Assembly: GCF_017311575.1 (NCBI RefSeq)
Contig: NZ_JAFFQY010000007.1
Coordinates: 38,305 to 102,304, forward strand
From: Roseococcus thiosulfatophilus
GTDB taxonomy: Bacteria; Pseudomonadota; Alphaproteobacteria; Acetobacterales; Acetobacteraceae
Reading direction: 5' to 3'
DNA: 64,000 nucleotides
Below the pieces are notes generated by a model. The model was not told where the DNA came from and searched no databases. It saw only the letters and a program-made list of their open reading frames with translations. Position numbers and translations under genes: made by a program. Shown here one piece after another: positions 19,491 through 27,914 of this stretch; positions within the stretch are counted from its first letter, which is position 1; the number at the start of each line of letters is the position of its first letter.

Positions 19491-20006
19491 TCAGATTGCC
19501 ATCTGCCGCGTGCCGCGGGCGATGGCAACCGCCCCGGTGCGGCAAATCTCCGCGAGCCCCAGCGGGCGCATCAGCGCGCAGAAGGCATCAATCTTGTCGG
19601 CATTGCCGGTCATCTCGAAGACGAAGCTCTCGGTCGTGGCATCCACGACGCGGGCGCGGAAGGCATCGGCCAGCCGCAGTGCCTCCACGCGGTGATCCCC
19701 GGTGCCCACCACCTTGATCAGCGCCAGCTCGCGCACGAGGTGCGGGCCCTCCACCGTCAGATCCGCCACCTTATGCACCGGCACCAGTCGGTCGAGCTGC
19801 GCCTTAATCTGCTCGATCACCATCTCGGTGCCCGAGGTCACGACGGTGATGCGTGACAGACGCCCCGCCTCATCCACCGGTGCGACGGTCAGGCTGTCGA
19901 TGTTGTAGCCGCGGCCCGAAAACAGGCCGATCACGCGGGCCAGCACGCCCGCCTCGTTTTCCACCAGCACGGCGATCGTCGCCGTCCGCGTATCCATTGC
20001 CGACAT
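19491..20006 (-). CDS. ilvN: Acetolactate synthase regulatory (small) subunit
   Basis: 171 residues with an N-terminal ACT domain (IAVLVENEAGVLARVIGLFSGRGYNIDSLTV) that binds valine and confers feedback control, and a C-terminal half (DAFRARVVD and ESFVFEMTGNADKIDAF) typical of IlvH/IlvN. ATG 20006 or an internal ATG three codons later (19997) may be used. It lies 47 bp after ilvB. A T7 run on the plus strand between them is not part of a hairpin. Confidence 0.95.
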   Translation of the reverse strand: MSAMDTRTATIAVLVENEAGVLARVIGLFSGRGYNIDSLTVAPVDEAGRLSRITVVTSGTEMVIEQIKAQLDRLVPVHKVADLTVEGPHLVRELALIKVVGTGDHRVEALRLADAFRARVVDATTESFVFEMTGNADKIDAFCALMRPLGLAEICRTGAVAIARGTRQMAI

Positions 20007-20053
20007 TTTTTTCAGTCATCCACGGTCGTGAGAGAGGGGAAGGGGGCGCCTTG

Positions 20054-21868
20054 TCAGACCAAGACCTTGCCCTCGTCGGTCACGCTGGCGGCATTCTTCT
20101 CCTGGTCCGGGCCCAGGATCATCTCGTTATGCGCCGCCCCCGACGGGATCATCGGGAAGCAGTTCTCCTTCTGGTCCACGCAGATATCGGCGATCACCGG
20201 GCCGGGATGCGCGATCATCTCGCGGATCACGTCGTCCAACTCCCCGAGCTTCGTGGCCCGCAGCCCGCGCGCATGGAAGCTTTCCGCCAGCTTCACGAAA
20301 TCGGGCAGCGAAGCGCTGTAGCTCTCGGAATAGCGCCCGCCATGCAGCAGCTCCTGCCACTGGCGCACCATGCCCATGTACTCGTTGTTCAGGATGAACA
20401 CCTTCACCGGCAGGCGATACTGCGCGAGCGTGCCCATCTCCTGGATGTTCATCAGGATGGAGGCCTCGCCCGCGATGTCGATGCAGAGCGCATCCGGGTG
20501 GGCGATCTGCACGCCCATCGCCGCCGGCAGGCCATAGCCCATGGTGCCGAGGCCACCGCTCGTCATCCAGCGGTTCGGCTTGTCGAAGCCGAAATACTGC
20601 GCGGCCCACATCTGGTGCTGGCCCACCTCGGTGGAGATGAAGGTCTCGCGCCCCAGCTCCTGCGTGATCTCGAAGAGGCGCTTCACCGCGTGCTGCGGCT
20701 TGATGATGGCGCCGGGCTCGGGCGCCTGGGTGTAGGCGAGGCAGTTGATGGAACGCCAGCCGTCAATCTTCCGCCACCAGCCGAGCTGCGCGTCCTTCGC
20801 GATGGGCGTGTCGTCGCTCTTCCACGCCTCGATCATCGCGGCCAGCACCTGGCCGGCATCGCCCAGGATGGCGACGTCCACCTTCACGTTCTTGTTGATG
20901 GAGGAGGGATCAATGTCGGCATGGATCTTCTTCGAGCCCACGCTGAACTTGTCCAGCCGCCCGGTGATGCGGTCGTCGAAGCGCGCGCCGATGTTGAACA
21001 TCACGTCGCAGCCATGCATGGCGAGGTTCGCCTCATAGGTGCCGTGCATGCCCAGCATCCCCACGAAGAGCGGGTCGCTGGCTGGGAAGGCGCCGAGGCC
21101 CATCAGCGTGTTGGTGCAGGGCATGCCCGTCAGGCGCACGAACTCCGTCAGCAGGCGCGAGGCCTCGGGGCCGGAATTGATGACGCCGCCGCCGGCATAG
21201 ATGATGGGCCGCTCGGACCGCTTCAGCAGTCGCACCGCCTCCAGGATCGCGTCGCGGTTGGGCGCGGTCACGGGGCGGTAGGAACGGTGCGGGGCCTCGG
21301 CCTTGGGCGCGTCCACATAGGGCGCGGGCTTGATGAGAATGTCCTTGGGAAGATCAATCACCACCGGGCCCGGCCGGCCGGAGCGCGCCACATAGAAGGC
21401 GTCATGCACCACGCGCGCCAGGTCCTCGCTGCGCTTCACCAAGTAGTTGTGCTTGGTGGCGGGGCGGGTGATGCCGGTGGTGTCGGCCTCCTGGAAGGCG
21501 TCATTGCCGATGAGGTGCGTGGGCACCTGGCCCGTGAGACACACCACCGGGATGCTGTCCATCAGCGCGTCCACAAGGCCGGTCACGGCATTGGTGGCGC
21601 CGGGGCCGGAGGTGACCAGCACCACGCCCACCTTGCCGGTGGAGCGCGCATAGCCCTCTGCCGCGTGCACCGCGGCCTGCTCATGCCGCACCAGGATGTG
21701 GCGGATGTGGTTCTGCTGGAACAGCGCGTCATAGATCGGCAGCACGGCACCGCCGGGATAGCCGAAGATGACGTCCACGCCCTGGTCCTTCAGCGCGCGC
21801 AGGACGACCTCGGCGCCCGACAGATGGTCGGTGGCGGCGGGGGCGGTGGGCATGGCGGTGGCGGACAT
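20054..21868 (-). CDS. ilvB: Acetolactate synthase catalytic (large) subunit
   Basis: 604 residues. TPP- and FAD-dependent enzyme that condenses pyruvate (or pyruvate with 2-oxobutyrate). It has VDVIFGYPGGAVLPIYD and RHEQAAVHAAEGYARSTG (with the catalytic Glu), GPGATN, the PYR/FAD middle domains, and the C-terminal TPP/Mg motif DIAGEASILMNIQE, where Glu replaces the usual Asp of GDxS. ATG 21868 begins MSATAMPTAPAATDHLSG; the open frame runs further upstream into miaA but has no family match there. It lies 34 bp after miaA. Confidence 0.95.
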   Translation of the reverse strand: MSATAMPTAPAATDHLSGAEVVLRALKDQGVDVIFGYPGGAVLPIYDALFQQNHIRHILVRHEQAAVHAAEGYARSTGKVGVVLVTSGPGATNAVTGLVDALMDSIPVVCLTGQVPTHLIGNDAFQEADTTGITRPATKHNYLVKRSEDLARVVHDAFYVARSGRPGPVVIDLPKDILIKPAPYVDAPKAEAPHRSYRPVTAPNRDAILEAVRLLKRSERPIIYAGGGVINSGPEASRLLTEFVRLTGMPCTNTLMGLGAFPASDPLFVGMLGMHGTYEANLAMHGCDVMFNIGARFDDRITGRLDKFSVGSKKIHADIDPSSINKNVKVDVAILGDAGQVLAAMIEAWKSDDTPIAKDAQLGWWRKIDGWRSINCLAYTQAPEPGAIIKPQHAVKRLFEITQELGRETFISTEVGQHQMWAAQYFGFDKPNRWMTSGGLGTMGYGLPAAMGVQIAHPDALCIDIAGEASILMNIQEMGTLAQYRLPVKVFILNNEYMGMVRQWQELLHGGRYSESYSASLPDFVKLAESFHARGLRATKLGELDDVIREMIAHPGPVIADICVDQKENCFPMIPSGAAHNEMILGPDQEKNAASVTDEGKVLV

Positions 21869-21902
21869 GGTGAGGTTCCGGAAATGTGCGACTGCGAAGG
21901 GC

Positions 21903-22859
21903 TTACGGGGGTGGTGCGCCCCCGTCAACACCCTCACGAAGAAATGCGAAGATTTTTGCCTCTTCACTTTCTGAAAATTGCGCCAGAGCTGCAAAACGCG
22001 CATTGATCCTATGCGCGTGCCGCGCGGCCACCAGGGGCTGGTGGCGGAACCATGTGGCCTGGCGCCTTGTATAGGCGCCGGTGTTGGCGATGGCGCGGCG
22101 GCTCGCTTCCGCTTCCGTGATCTCCCCCCGCAGCAGCGCGGCCAGTTCGGGCACGCCATGGGCGCGCATGGCGGGCAGGGCAGGGTCGAGGCCTTGGGCC
22201 AGCAGCGCCGCCATCTCTTCCCGTGCGCCCCCCGCCAGCATCGCCTCCCAGCGCGCCGCGATCGCCGCGCGCAACGCCTCGCGCGGTGGGTCGAGCAGGA
22301 TGGCGCGAAAGGCGTAGGGCGCCGGCGGCAGCAGGGGCGCCGCGCGCTGCCAGTGCGCGAGGCTCCGCCCCGTGCTGAGCCAAACCTCATGCGCGCGGGC
22401 AATGCGCTGGCTGTCGGAGGGGCGGATGGCCGCGGCATCCTCGGCGTTGAGCCGCGCGTGCAGCGCCTCCGGCCCCAGTTCCGCCAGCAGGGCGCGTGCC
22501 TCGGTGCGGGCGGCCGGCGTCACGTCGGGCAGCGCTGAAAGGCCCTGGGTCAACGCGCGCAGATACATGCCTGAGCCGCCGCAAAGAATGGGCAGGAGCG
22601 CCCCTTCCATCGCCTCCAGCGCCGCCGCGCGCCACCAGGCCACGCTGCCCGCGACCGCGGCCGGCAGCACGCCATAGAGGGCGTGCGGCACGCGCGCCTC
22701 CTCCTCCGGCGTGGGCCGGGCTGTCAGCACGCGCAATTCGCGATAGCATTGCATGGCGTCGGCATTGATGACGGTGCCGCCCAGCCGCTCGGCCAGTTCC
22801 AGCGCCAGCGCCGATTTCCCGCTGCACGTCGGCCCGGCGATGATGAGGGCTTGGCGCAT
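21903..22859 (-). CDS. miaA: tRNA dimethylallyltransferase
   Basis: 318 residues. It adds a dimethylallyl group to A37 of tRNAs reading UNN codons. P-loop IIAGPTCSGKSALALELA at the N terminus, INADAMQCYRELRVLTA, and GGSGMYLRAL are family blocks, as is NTGAYTRRQATWFRHQ near the C terminus. ATG 22859 is 29 bp from the divergent serB start. The order miaA-ilvB-ilvN-ilvC on one strand suggests co-transcription of tRNA modification and branched-chain synthesis. Confidence 0.94.
   Translation of the reverse strand: MRQALIIAGPTCSGKSALALELAERLGGTVINADAMQCYRELRVLTARPTPEEEARVPHALYGVLPAAVAGSVAWWRAAALEAMEGALLPILCGGSGMYLRALTQGLSALPDVTPAARTEARALLAELGPEALHARLNAEDAAAIRPSDSQRIARAHEVWLSTGRSLAHWQRAAPLLPPAPYAFRAILLDPPREALRAAIAARWEAMLAGGAREEMAALLAQGLDPALPAMRAHGVPELAALLRGEITEAEASRRAIANTGAYTRRQATWFRHQPLVAARHAHRINARFAALAQFSESEEAKIFAFLREGVDGGAPPP
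21905..21925 (-). terminator. GC hairpin at the miaA/ilvB junction
   Basis: 7-bp stem ACGGGGG/CCCCCGT with a 7-nt loop, overlapping the miaA stop codon and lying 37 bp before ilvB. No T run follows on the minus strand, so it is not a classical terminator. It could slow transcription or protect mRNA. No leader peptide rich in Ile, Leu or Val is visible in the 34-bp gap. Confidence 0.3.
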
Positions 22860-22888
22860 CACGCCGCACCCGGCATGGTCCGCCCGCC

Positions 22889-23782
22889 ATGCCCCATATG
22901 CTGACCCTGATCGCCGCGCCCGGCGCGCTGACCCCTGACCATCTGCGCGCCGCCCGCGCGGCACTCTCGGCGCTGGGCGCCGACCTGGACGCGGCCGAAT
23001 GGCTGTCGGAGGCCGAGGCGGTGGACCAGCCCTTCACGGCGCTGGCGGCCGAGCAGGCGGAGGCCGCCGTGCGCGCCGCGTTGGGCGATGCGCCGCTGGA
23101 CCTGATCGCCCAGCCCCGCGACGGGCGGCGAAAGAAGCTGCTGCTGGCCGACATGGACAGCACCATCGTCACCAGCGAGACGCTGGACGAGATCGCGGCC
23201 TTCGCCGGCCTCAAGGAGCAGATCGCGGAGATCACCCGCCGCTCCATGAATGGCGAGCTGGATTTCGCCCAGGCGCTGACCGCGCGCGTGGCCATGCTGC
23301 GCGGCCTGGAGGCCACGGCGCTGGAGGCCACCTGGAAGGCCACGGAACTCACGCCCGGTGCGGCCGAACTGGTCGGCACCATGCGCGCGAACGGCGCCCA
23401 CACCGCGCTGGTCTCGGGCGGCTTCACCTTCTTTACCGCGCGCGTGGCGGAACTCGTGGGCTTTCATGAGCACCATGCCAATACGCTGCTGGTCGAGGAG
23501 GGCAAGCTGACCGGTGCGGTGGGGCAGCCCATCCTGGACCGCGACGCCAAGCTCGCTACGCTGAAGCGCCTCGCCGCGCAGCTCGGCGTGCCGCTGGCCG
23601 AGGCCGCGACGGTGGGCGATGGCGCCAATGACCTGGCCATGATCCAGGCCGCGGGGCTGGGTGTGGCCTTCCGCGCCAAGCCCGTGGTGGCGGCCGCGGC
23701 GCGCCACCGGCTGGAACATGCGGATCTGCGGGGGCTGCTGTTCGCCCAGGGCTATCGCGCGGCGGAATTCCGCCGGGCCTGA
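22889..23782 (+). CDS. serB: Phosphoserine phosphatase
   Basis: 297 residues. An N-terminal ACT-like region of about 80 residues precedes a HAD phosphatase domain: LLADMDSTIV (nucleophile Asp), VSGGFTFF (motif II), RDAKLATL (motif III Lys) and VGDGANDLAMI (motif IV). It makes the last step of serine synthesis; serine and glycine also feed 5-aminolevulinate synthesis. ATG 22889 is followed by an alternative ATG 22898. It is divergent from miaA. Confidence 0.94.
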   Translation: MPHMLTLIAAPGALTPDHLRAARAALSALGADLDAAEWLSEAEAVDQPFTALAAEQAEAAVRAALGDAPLDLIAQPRDGRRKKLLLADMDSTIVTSETLDEIAAFAGLKEQIAEITRRSMNGELDFAQALTARVAMLRGLEATALEATWKATELTPGAAELVGTMRANGAHTALVSGGFTFFTARVAELVGFHEHHANTLLVEEGKLTGAVGQPILDRDAKLATLKRLAAQLGVPLAEAATVGDGANDLAMIQAAGLGVAFRAKPVVAAAARHRLEHADLRGLLFAQGYRAAEFRRA

Positions 23783-23807
23783 GCCAGAAGGCTATTCCGC
23801 GAGCCCC

Positions 23808-23899
23808 TCCCTGGCGCCGCGGATTACTCCGCGGGCTTCTCCCTGGCGCCGCGGATTACTCCGCGGGCTTCTCCCTGGCGCCGCGGATTACTCCGCGGC
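23808..23899. repeat. Three tandem copies of a 32-bp palindromic repeat
   Basis: Units start at 23808, 23840 and 23872 (the last is incomplete at its right end). Each contains CCGCGGA-TTAC-TCCGCGG, a 7-bp-stem palindrome. The unit overlaps the stop-codon end of the small gene 23888-24085: the in-frame GCGGAGTAA ending is what has been copied. A fourth degenerate relative (ATTCCGCGAG) lies at 23793. Looks like recent slippage duplication after serB. Confidence 0.85.
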
Positions 23900-24085
23900 G
23901 ACGCGCGGAACGGGCAGGGGCAGGATGGCGGCGTCGGTGAAGGCGCGGGGTTCGTCGCGCATGTCGAAGATGTCGGTGGTCTCGACGGGCAGCGCCAATA
24001 CGAAGGGGTGCTGGGCCTCGCGCCGCGCGGGGCTGGCGGACATCTGGCGGCGACGTGCCAGGATCAGGGGCTTCAGAACACGCAT
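23888..24085 (-). CDS. Small hypothetical protein (65 aa)
   Basis: A 65-residue basic protein beginning MRVLKPLILARRRQMSAS and ending LPVPRVAAE. I do not recognise the family. It has no signal peptide or membrane helix. It is supported by a strong Shine-Dalgarno (GGAGGG, six bases before ATG 24083-24085) and by ending exactly where the 32-bp repeats begin. The 100 bp upstream (24086-24185) hold no gene. The frame extends to 24139 but without a ribosome binding site. Confidence 0.6.
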   Translation of the reverse strand: MRVLKPLILARRRQMSASPARREAQHPFVLALPVETTDIFDMRDEPRAFTDAAILPLPVPRVAAE

Positions 24086-24185
24086 GGGTTCCCTCCACTC
24101 CGGCCCTCGCGGCGGAAAGGGGTGCCCCCGTTCCGCCACGGCGCCGCCTTGACTGTGGCGGCGTCAAAGCATCTTTGCGCTTTGG

Positions 24186-25607
24186 TTACAAGCTCGGTGC
24201 GCTGGGAACCTGCAATGCGATTTCCAGGGAGCGCGCGGCGCGGAAGCACAGATCGTCGCGATAGAGCGCCGCCGCCACCTGCACCGCGCGCGGCATTCCT
24301 TCGGAATCAAGGCCCACGGGCACTGAGATGGCCGGCTGGCGGGTCAGGTTGAAGGCGAAGGTCCAGGGCGCCCAGTCGCGCCACAGGGCGGTCTCGGGGT
24401 GCAGGGTGGGCTGGTCCGCGGCGAAGGCGGCGGTCGGAGTCGCGGCCGTCAGCACCAAGTCGAATCGCTGGTGGAAGCGCGCCATGGCGTGCGCGGCCTC
24501 GATGCGCAGCGCATCGGCGCCCAGGAAATCCACGGCCGACATGCGCGACTGGCGCTCGGCCACCTCCATGATCCCGGCATCGAGCAGCCCGCGCGATTCC
24601 TCGGGGATGGAGGCGACGAGTCGCGCCAGCGCCACACCCCAGACCCGGCCGAAGATGGCGCGGGTGTCGGGCAGGGCGGGGTCCGCTTCCTCGACATGCG
24701 CGCCGGCGGCTTCGAGCGCTCTGGCGGCCTGGAGCAGGGCTTCCTCGCCCTCGGCGTCCAGAGGGGCCTCGAAGCCCAGGCGGCGGACCACGGCGACGCG
24801 CAGCCCCGCCACGCCGTCCTCGATGCCATCGCGCCAGTCGCGGTTGTCATCGGGCAGGCAGAAGGGGTCGCGCAGGTCGTGGCGCGCCATGGCGTTCATC
24901 ATCAGCGCGGCATCGCGCACCGAACGCGCCATGGGGCCCGCCACCGCCACATTGGCGAAGGCGCCGAGCGGCCATTGCGGCACGCGGCCGAAGCTGGGCT
25001 TCACGCCCACCACGCCGCAGAAGGCCGCCGGGATGCGGATGGAGCCGCCCGCATCGGTGCCGATGTGCAGCGGGCCGAAGCAGGCGGCGGCCGCGGCGCC
25101 GGCGCCGGAGGAAGACCCGCCCGGCGTGCGCTCGCGGTTCCAGGGGTTGCGGGTGATGCCGTGCAGCGGACAATCGCCCGGCGACTTCCAGCCGAATTCG
25201 GTGGTGGTGGTCTTGCCCAGGATGACCGCGCCGGCCGACTTCAGCCCGAGCACAGAGGGCGCGTCCTCGCTGGCCGGTGTGGCATCGGTCGCGCGGCTGC
25301 CGCGGCGGGTGGGGAAGCCCGCCAGGTTCAGCAGGTCCTTCACCGTGCAGGGCACGCCATCGAGCGGGCCCATGGGGCGGCCGGCGGCCCAGCGCGCCTC
25401 GCTCTCGCCGGCTTGGGCCAGGGCGCGGGGGTTCATCGCCGCGAAGGCGTTGACCCAGGGGTTCATGCGCGCCACGCGCTCCATGACCGCCTTCAGCGCC
25501 TCGACGGGCGAGAGGGCGCGGCGGGCGTAGAGGCCGAGCAGTTGCTCGGCCTCCATCAGGGCGGGGTCGGTGGGGGTGGTCACACCGCCCCCGATCGCGC
25601 GAGGCAT
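24186..25607 (-). CDS. Amidase (amidase signature family)
   Basis: About 473 residues. The Ser-cisSer-Lys triad of the amidase signature is visible: TVKDLLNLAG (Lys), GGSSSGAGAAAA (cis-Ser) and GTDAGGSIRIPAAFCG (nucleophile Ser). It hydrolyses an amide bond; substrates range from aryl amides to amino-acid amides and cannot be fixed here. GatA of the tRNA amidotransferase is unlikely because no gatB or gatC is adjacent. It starts just after the malate synthase stop; GTG 25583 (VTTPTDPALM) is an alternative to ATG 25607, and neither has a clear ribosome binding site. Confidence 0.85.
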   Translation of the reverse strand: MPRAIGGGVTTPTDPALMEAEQLLGLYARRALSPVEALKAVMERVARMNPWVNAFAAMNPRALAQAGESEARWAAGRPMGPLDGVPCTVKDLLNLAGFPTRRGSRATDATPASEDAPSVLGLKSAGAVILGKTTTTEFGWKSPGDCPLHGITRNPWNRERTPGGSSSGAGAAAAACFGPLHIGTDAGGSIRIPAAFCGVVGVKPSFGRVPQWPLGAFANVAVAGPMARSVRDAALMMNAMARHDLRDPFCLPDDNRDWRDGIEDGVAGLRVAVVRRLGFEAPLDAEGEEALLQAARALEAAGAHVEEADPALPDTRAIFGRVWGVALARLVASIPEESRGLLDAGIMEVAERQSRMSAVDFLGADALRIEAAHAMARFHQRFDLVLTAATPTAAFAADQPTLHPETALWRDWAPWTFAFNLTRQPAISVPVGLDSEGMPRAVQVAAALYRDDLCFRAARSLEIALQVPSAPSL

Positions 25608-25623
25608 GAACGGGCGGCGGCCA

Positions 25624-27762
25624 TCACGCCCCCTTCGCCACGCGGCGGAACTTCGTCAGCAGGAATTCCGTGTAGCCATTGGGCTGCGCCGCCCCTTCCA
25701 GCACCAGGGCCAGCGCGCCCTGGAAGGCCGGGCCGTCGAAATTCGGCGCCATGGGCACATAGGCCGCGTCGCCCGCGTTCTGCTTGTCCACCACGCCGGC
25801 CATGCGCTTCATCGTCTCCACGACCATCGCTTCCGTCACGATGCCGTGGCGCAGCCAGTTGGCGATGTGCTGGGCGGAGATGCGCAGCGTCGCGCGGTCC
25901 TCCATCAGGCCGACATTGTTGATGTCGGGCACCTTGGAGCAGCCCACGCCCTGGTCCACCCAGCGCACCACATAACCCAGGATGCCCTGGGCGTTGTTGT
26001 CCAGCTCGGCCTGAAGGTCCGCGGGCGCCCAGTTGGTGTTGGTGGCGACGGGCACGGTCAGCAGGTCCGCAAGCTGGGCACGGCGGCCGCCCTTGGCGAT
26101 CTCCTCCTGGCGCGCGGCCACGTCCACCTGGTGGTAGTGCAGCGCGTGCAGCGTGGCGGCGGTGGGCGAGGGCACCCAGGCCGTGTTCGCACCCGCCTTG
26201 GGGTGCCCCACCTTCTGCTCCAGCATGGCGGCCATGGCGTCGGGCATGGCCCACATGCCCTTGCCGATCTGCGCACGGCCGCGCAGCCCGCACATCAGGC
26301 CGATATCCACGTTCCAATCCTCATAGGCCTTGATCCAGGCCGTGCCCCGCATGTCGTTCTTGCGGATCATGGGGCCCGCTTCCATCGAGGTGTGGATCTC
26401 GTCGCCGGTGCGGTCGAGGAAGCCCGTGTTGATGAAGCACACACGCTCGGAGGCCGCGGCGATGCAGGCCTTGAGGTTCACCGTGGTCCGGCGCTCCTCG
26501 TCCATGATGCCCATCTTCAGCGTGGCGTGCGGCAGGCCGAGCACCTTCTCGACACGGCCGAACAGCTCCACCGCCCAGGCCACTTCCTTGGGCCCGTGCA
26601 TCTTCGGCTTCACGATGTAGACGGAGCCCGCGCGCGAATTCATGCGCTTGCCCTTGATGTCATGGATGGCGATGAGGCTGGTCACCATCGCGTCCAGGAT
26701 GGTCTCGGCCGTCTCCTCGCCGTTCCAGGTCACGGCGTCTGTCATCATGTGGTGGCCCACATTGCGAACCAGCATGACCGAGCGGCCGGGCAGCGTGAGC
26801 GTCGAGCCATCGGGCGCGGTGTAGACGCGGTCCTCGTTCAGGCGGCGGGTGATGGTCTTGCCGCCCTTCTCCAGGTCGGCGCTCAGCGAGCCGTTCATCA
26901 GGCCGAGCCAGTTGCGGTAGACCGCGACCTTGTCCTCCGCATCCACGGCCGCGACGCTGTCCTCGCAATCCTGGATGGTGGTCAGCGCCGATTCCAGGAT
27001 GAGGTCGGCCACGCCGGCCGCATCCTCCTTGCCGATGGGGTGGTTGCGGTTGATCACCAGCTCCGCGTGCAGCCCATTGTGGCGGAACAGGATGGAGGAG
27101 GGCGAGGCGGCATCACCGGTATAGCCCGCGAAACGCTCCTTGAACTTCAGCACCGTGGCGCCGCCGCCGGAGAGCGTGACGGAGAGCGCCCCGTCCTTCA
27201 CCACATACTTCAGCGCCTCGGCATGGCCCGCGCCCAGCAGCGGCACCATGCTGTCCAGCGTCTTGCGCGCGAAGGTGATGACGCGCTGGCCGCGGGCGGG
27301 GTTGTAGCCGCCGCCGCGTGTGGCGCCCTCGGTCTCCGGAATGGCATCGGTGCCATAGAGCGCGTCATAGAGGCTGCCCCAGCGCGCATTGGCCGCGTTC
27401 AGCGCGTAGCGGGCATTGGAGACCGGCACCACCAGCTGCGGGCCCGCGATGGCGCCCAGCTCGGGGTCGGTGTTGGCGGTGGTCACCTGCACCTCGCCCG
27501 GCTCGGGCAGCAGGTAGCCGATCTCGCGCAGGAAGGCCTCATAGGCCGGCACGTCGATGGGGCGGGCGGGGTTGGCCTGGTGCCAGGCGTCGATCTTGGC
27601 CTGGAGCGCGTCGCGTTCGGCCAGCAACTCGGCATTGCGGGGGCCGAGTTCGGCCAGGATGGCGGCGAAGCCGTCCCAGAAGGCCTCGGGGCTGACGCCG
27701 GTGCCGGGCAGGGCTTCGGTTTCCAGGAAGGTCTTCAGCACGGGGGCGACGTTCAGCGTCAT
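25624..27762 (-). CDS. glcB: Malate synthase G
   Basis: 712 residues, the length of the monomeric G isoform. It condenses glyoxylate with acetyl-CoA to malate. Conserved stretches include [27 protein letters not shown] [39 protein letters not shown] and the C-terminal NGYTEFLL. No isocitrate lyase is nearby, so glyoxylate may come from glycolate or another route; leucine degradation upstream would supply acetyl-CoA. It is divergent from the gamma-glutamyltransferase gene and followed closely by the amidase gene. Confidence 0.95.
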   Translation of the reverse strand: MTLNVAPVLKTFLETEALPGTGVSPEAFWDGFAAILAELGPRNAELLAERDALQAKIDAWHQANPARPIDVPAYEAFLREIGYLLPEPGEVQVTTANTDPELGAIAGPQLVVPVSNARYALNAANARWGSLYDALYGTDAIPETEGATRGGGYNPARGQRVITFARKTLDSMVPLLGAGHAEALKYVVKDGALSVTLSGGGATVLKFKERFAGYTGDAASPSSILFRHNGLHAELVINRNHPIGKEDAAGVADLILESALTTIQDCEDSVAAVDAEDKVAVYRNWLGLMNGSLSADLEKGGKTITRRLNEDRVYTAPDGSTLTLPGRSVMLVRNVGHHMMTDAVTWNGEETAETILDAMVTSLIAIHDIKGKRMNSRAGSVYIVKPKMHGPKEVAWAVELFGRVEKVLGLPHATLKMGIMDEERRTTVNLKACIAAASERVCFINTGFLDRTGDEIHTSMEAGPMIRKNDMRGTAWIKAYEDWNVDIGLMCGLRGRAQIGKGMWAMPDAMAAMLEQKVGHPKAGANTAWVPSPTAATLHALHYHQVDVAARQEEIAKGGRRAQLADLLTVPVATNTNWAPADLQAELDNNAQGILGYVVRWVDQGVGCSKVPDINNVGLMEDRATLRISAQHIANWLRHGIVTEAMVVETMKRMAGVVDKQNAGDAAYVPMAPNFDGPAFQGALALVLEGAAQPNGYTEFLLTKFRRVAKGA

Positions 27763-27788
27763 TTCACTCTCCAGCAGCCGGGGTCATC

Positions 27789-27900
27789 ATGGGCTTTAAG
27801 CAACATCGGCGGGCTGTGAAAGGGGCGGGTGCGCCTGGGGGCGGGTCGCGGGGCGCCCCGTTGGAGGCGGGACCGGCCTCTGGCACCATGGGTTTCAAAC
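27789..27900. promoter_or_regulatory. Divergent spacer with two matching palindromic sites
   Basis: In the glcB/GGT spacer, ATGGGCTTTAAGCA (27789-27802) and ATGGGTTTCAAACA (27888-27901) match at 11 of 14 positions. Each has a 9-bp palindromic core: GCTTTAAGC at 27793-27801 and GTTTCAAAC at 27892-27900. They are 99 bp apart. Two such sites could bind a dimeric regulator; that is inference, and one may also be a chance duplicate. Confidence 0.3.
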
Positions 27901-27914
27901 AGGAGAGACGCCGC

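Noticed and set aside
21869..22438. N-terminal extension of ilvB into miaA
   Set aside because: Low-complexity out-of-frame reading of miaA; acetolactate synthase homology begins shortly after ATG 21868.
24146..24165. GCCGCC/GGCGGC inverted repeat after the amidase gene as a terminator
   Set aside because: Short 6-bp stem without a T run on either strand; too common in this GC-rich DNA to call.
24186..25607. GatA subunit of the tRNA amidotransferase
   Set aside because: It has the amidase signature but no gatB or gatC neighbours and overall resembles general amidases of unknown substrate.
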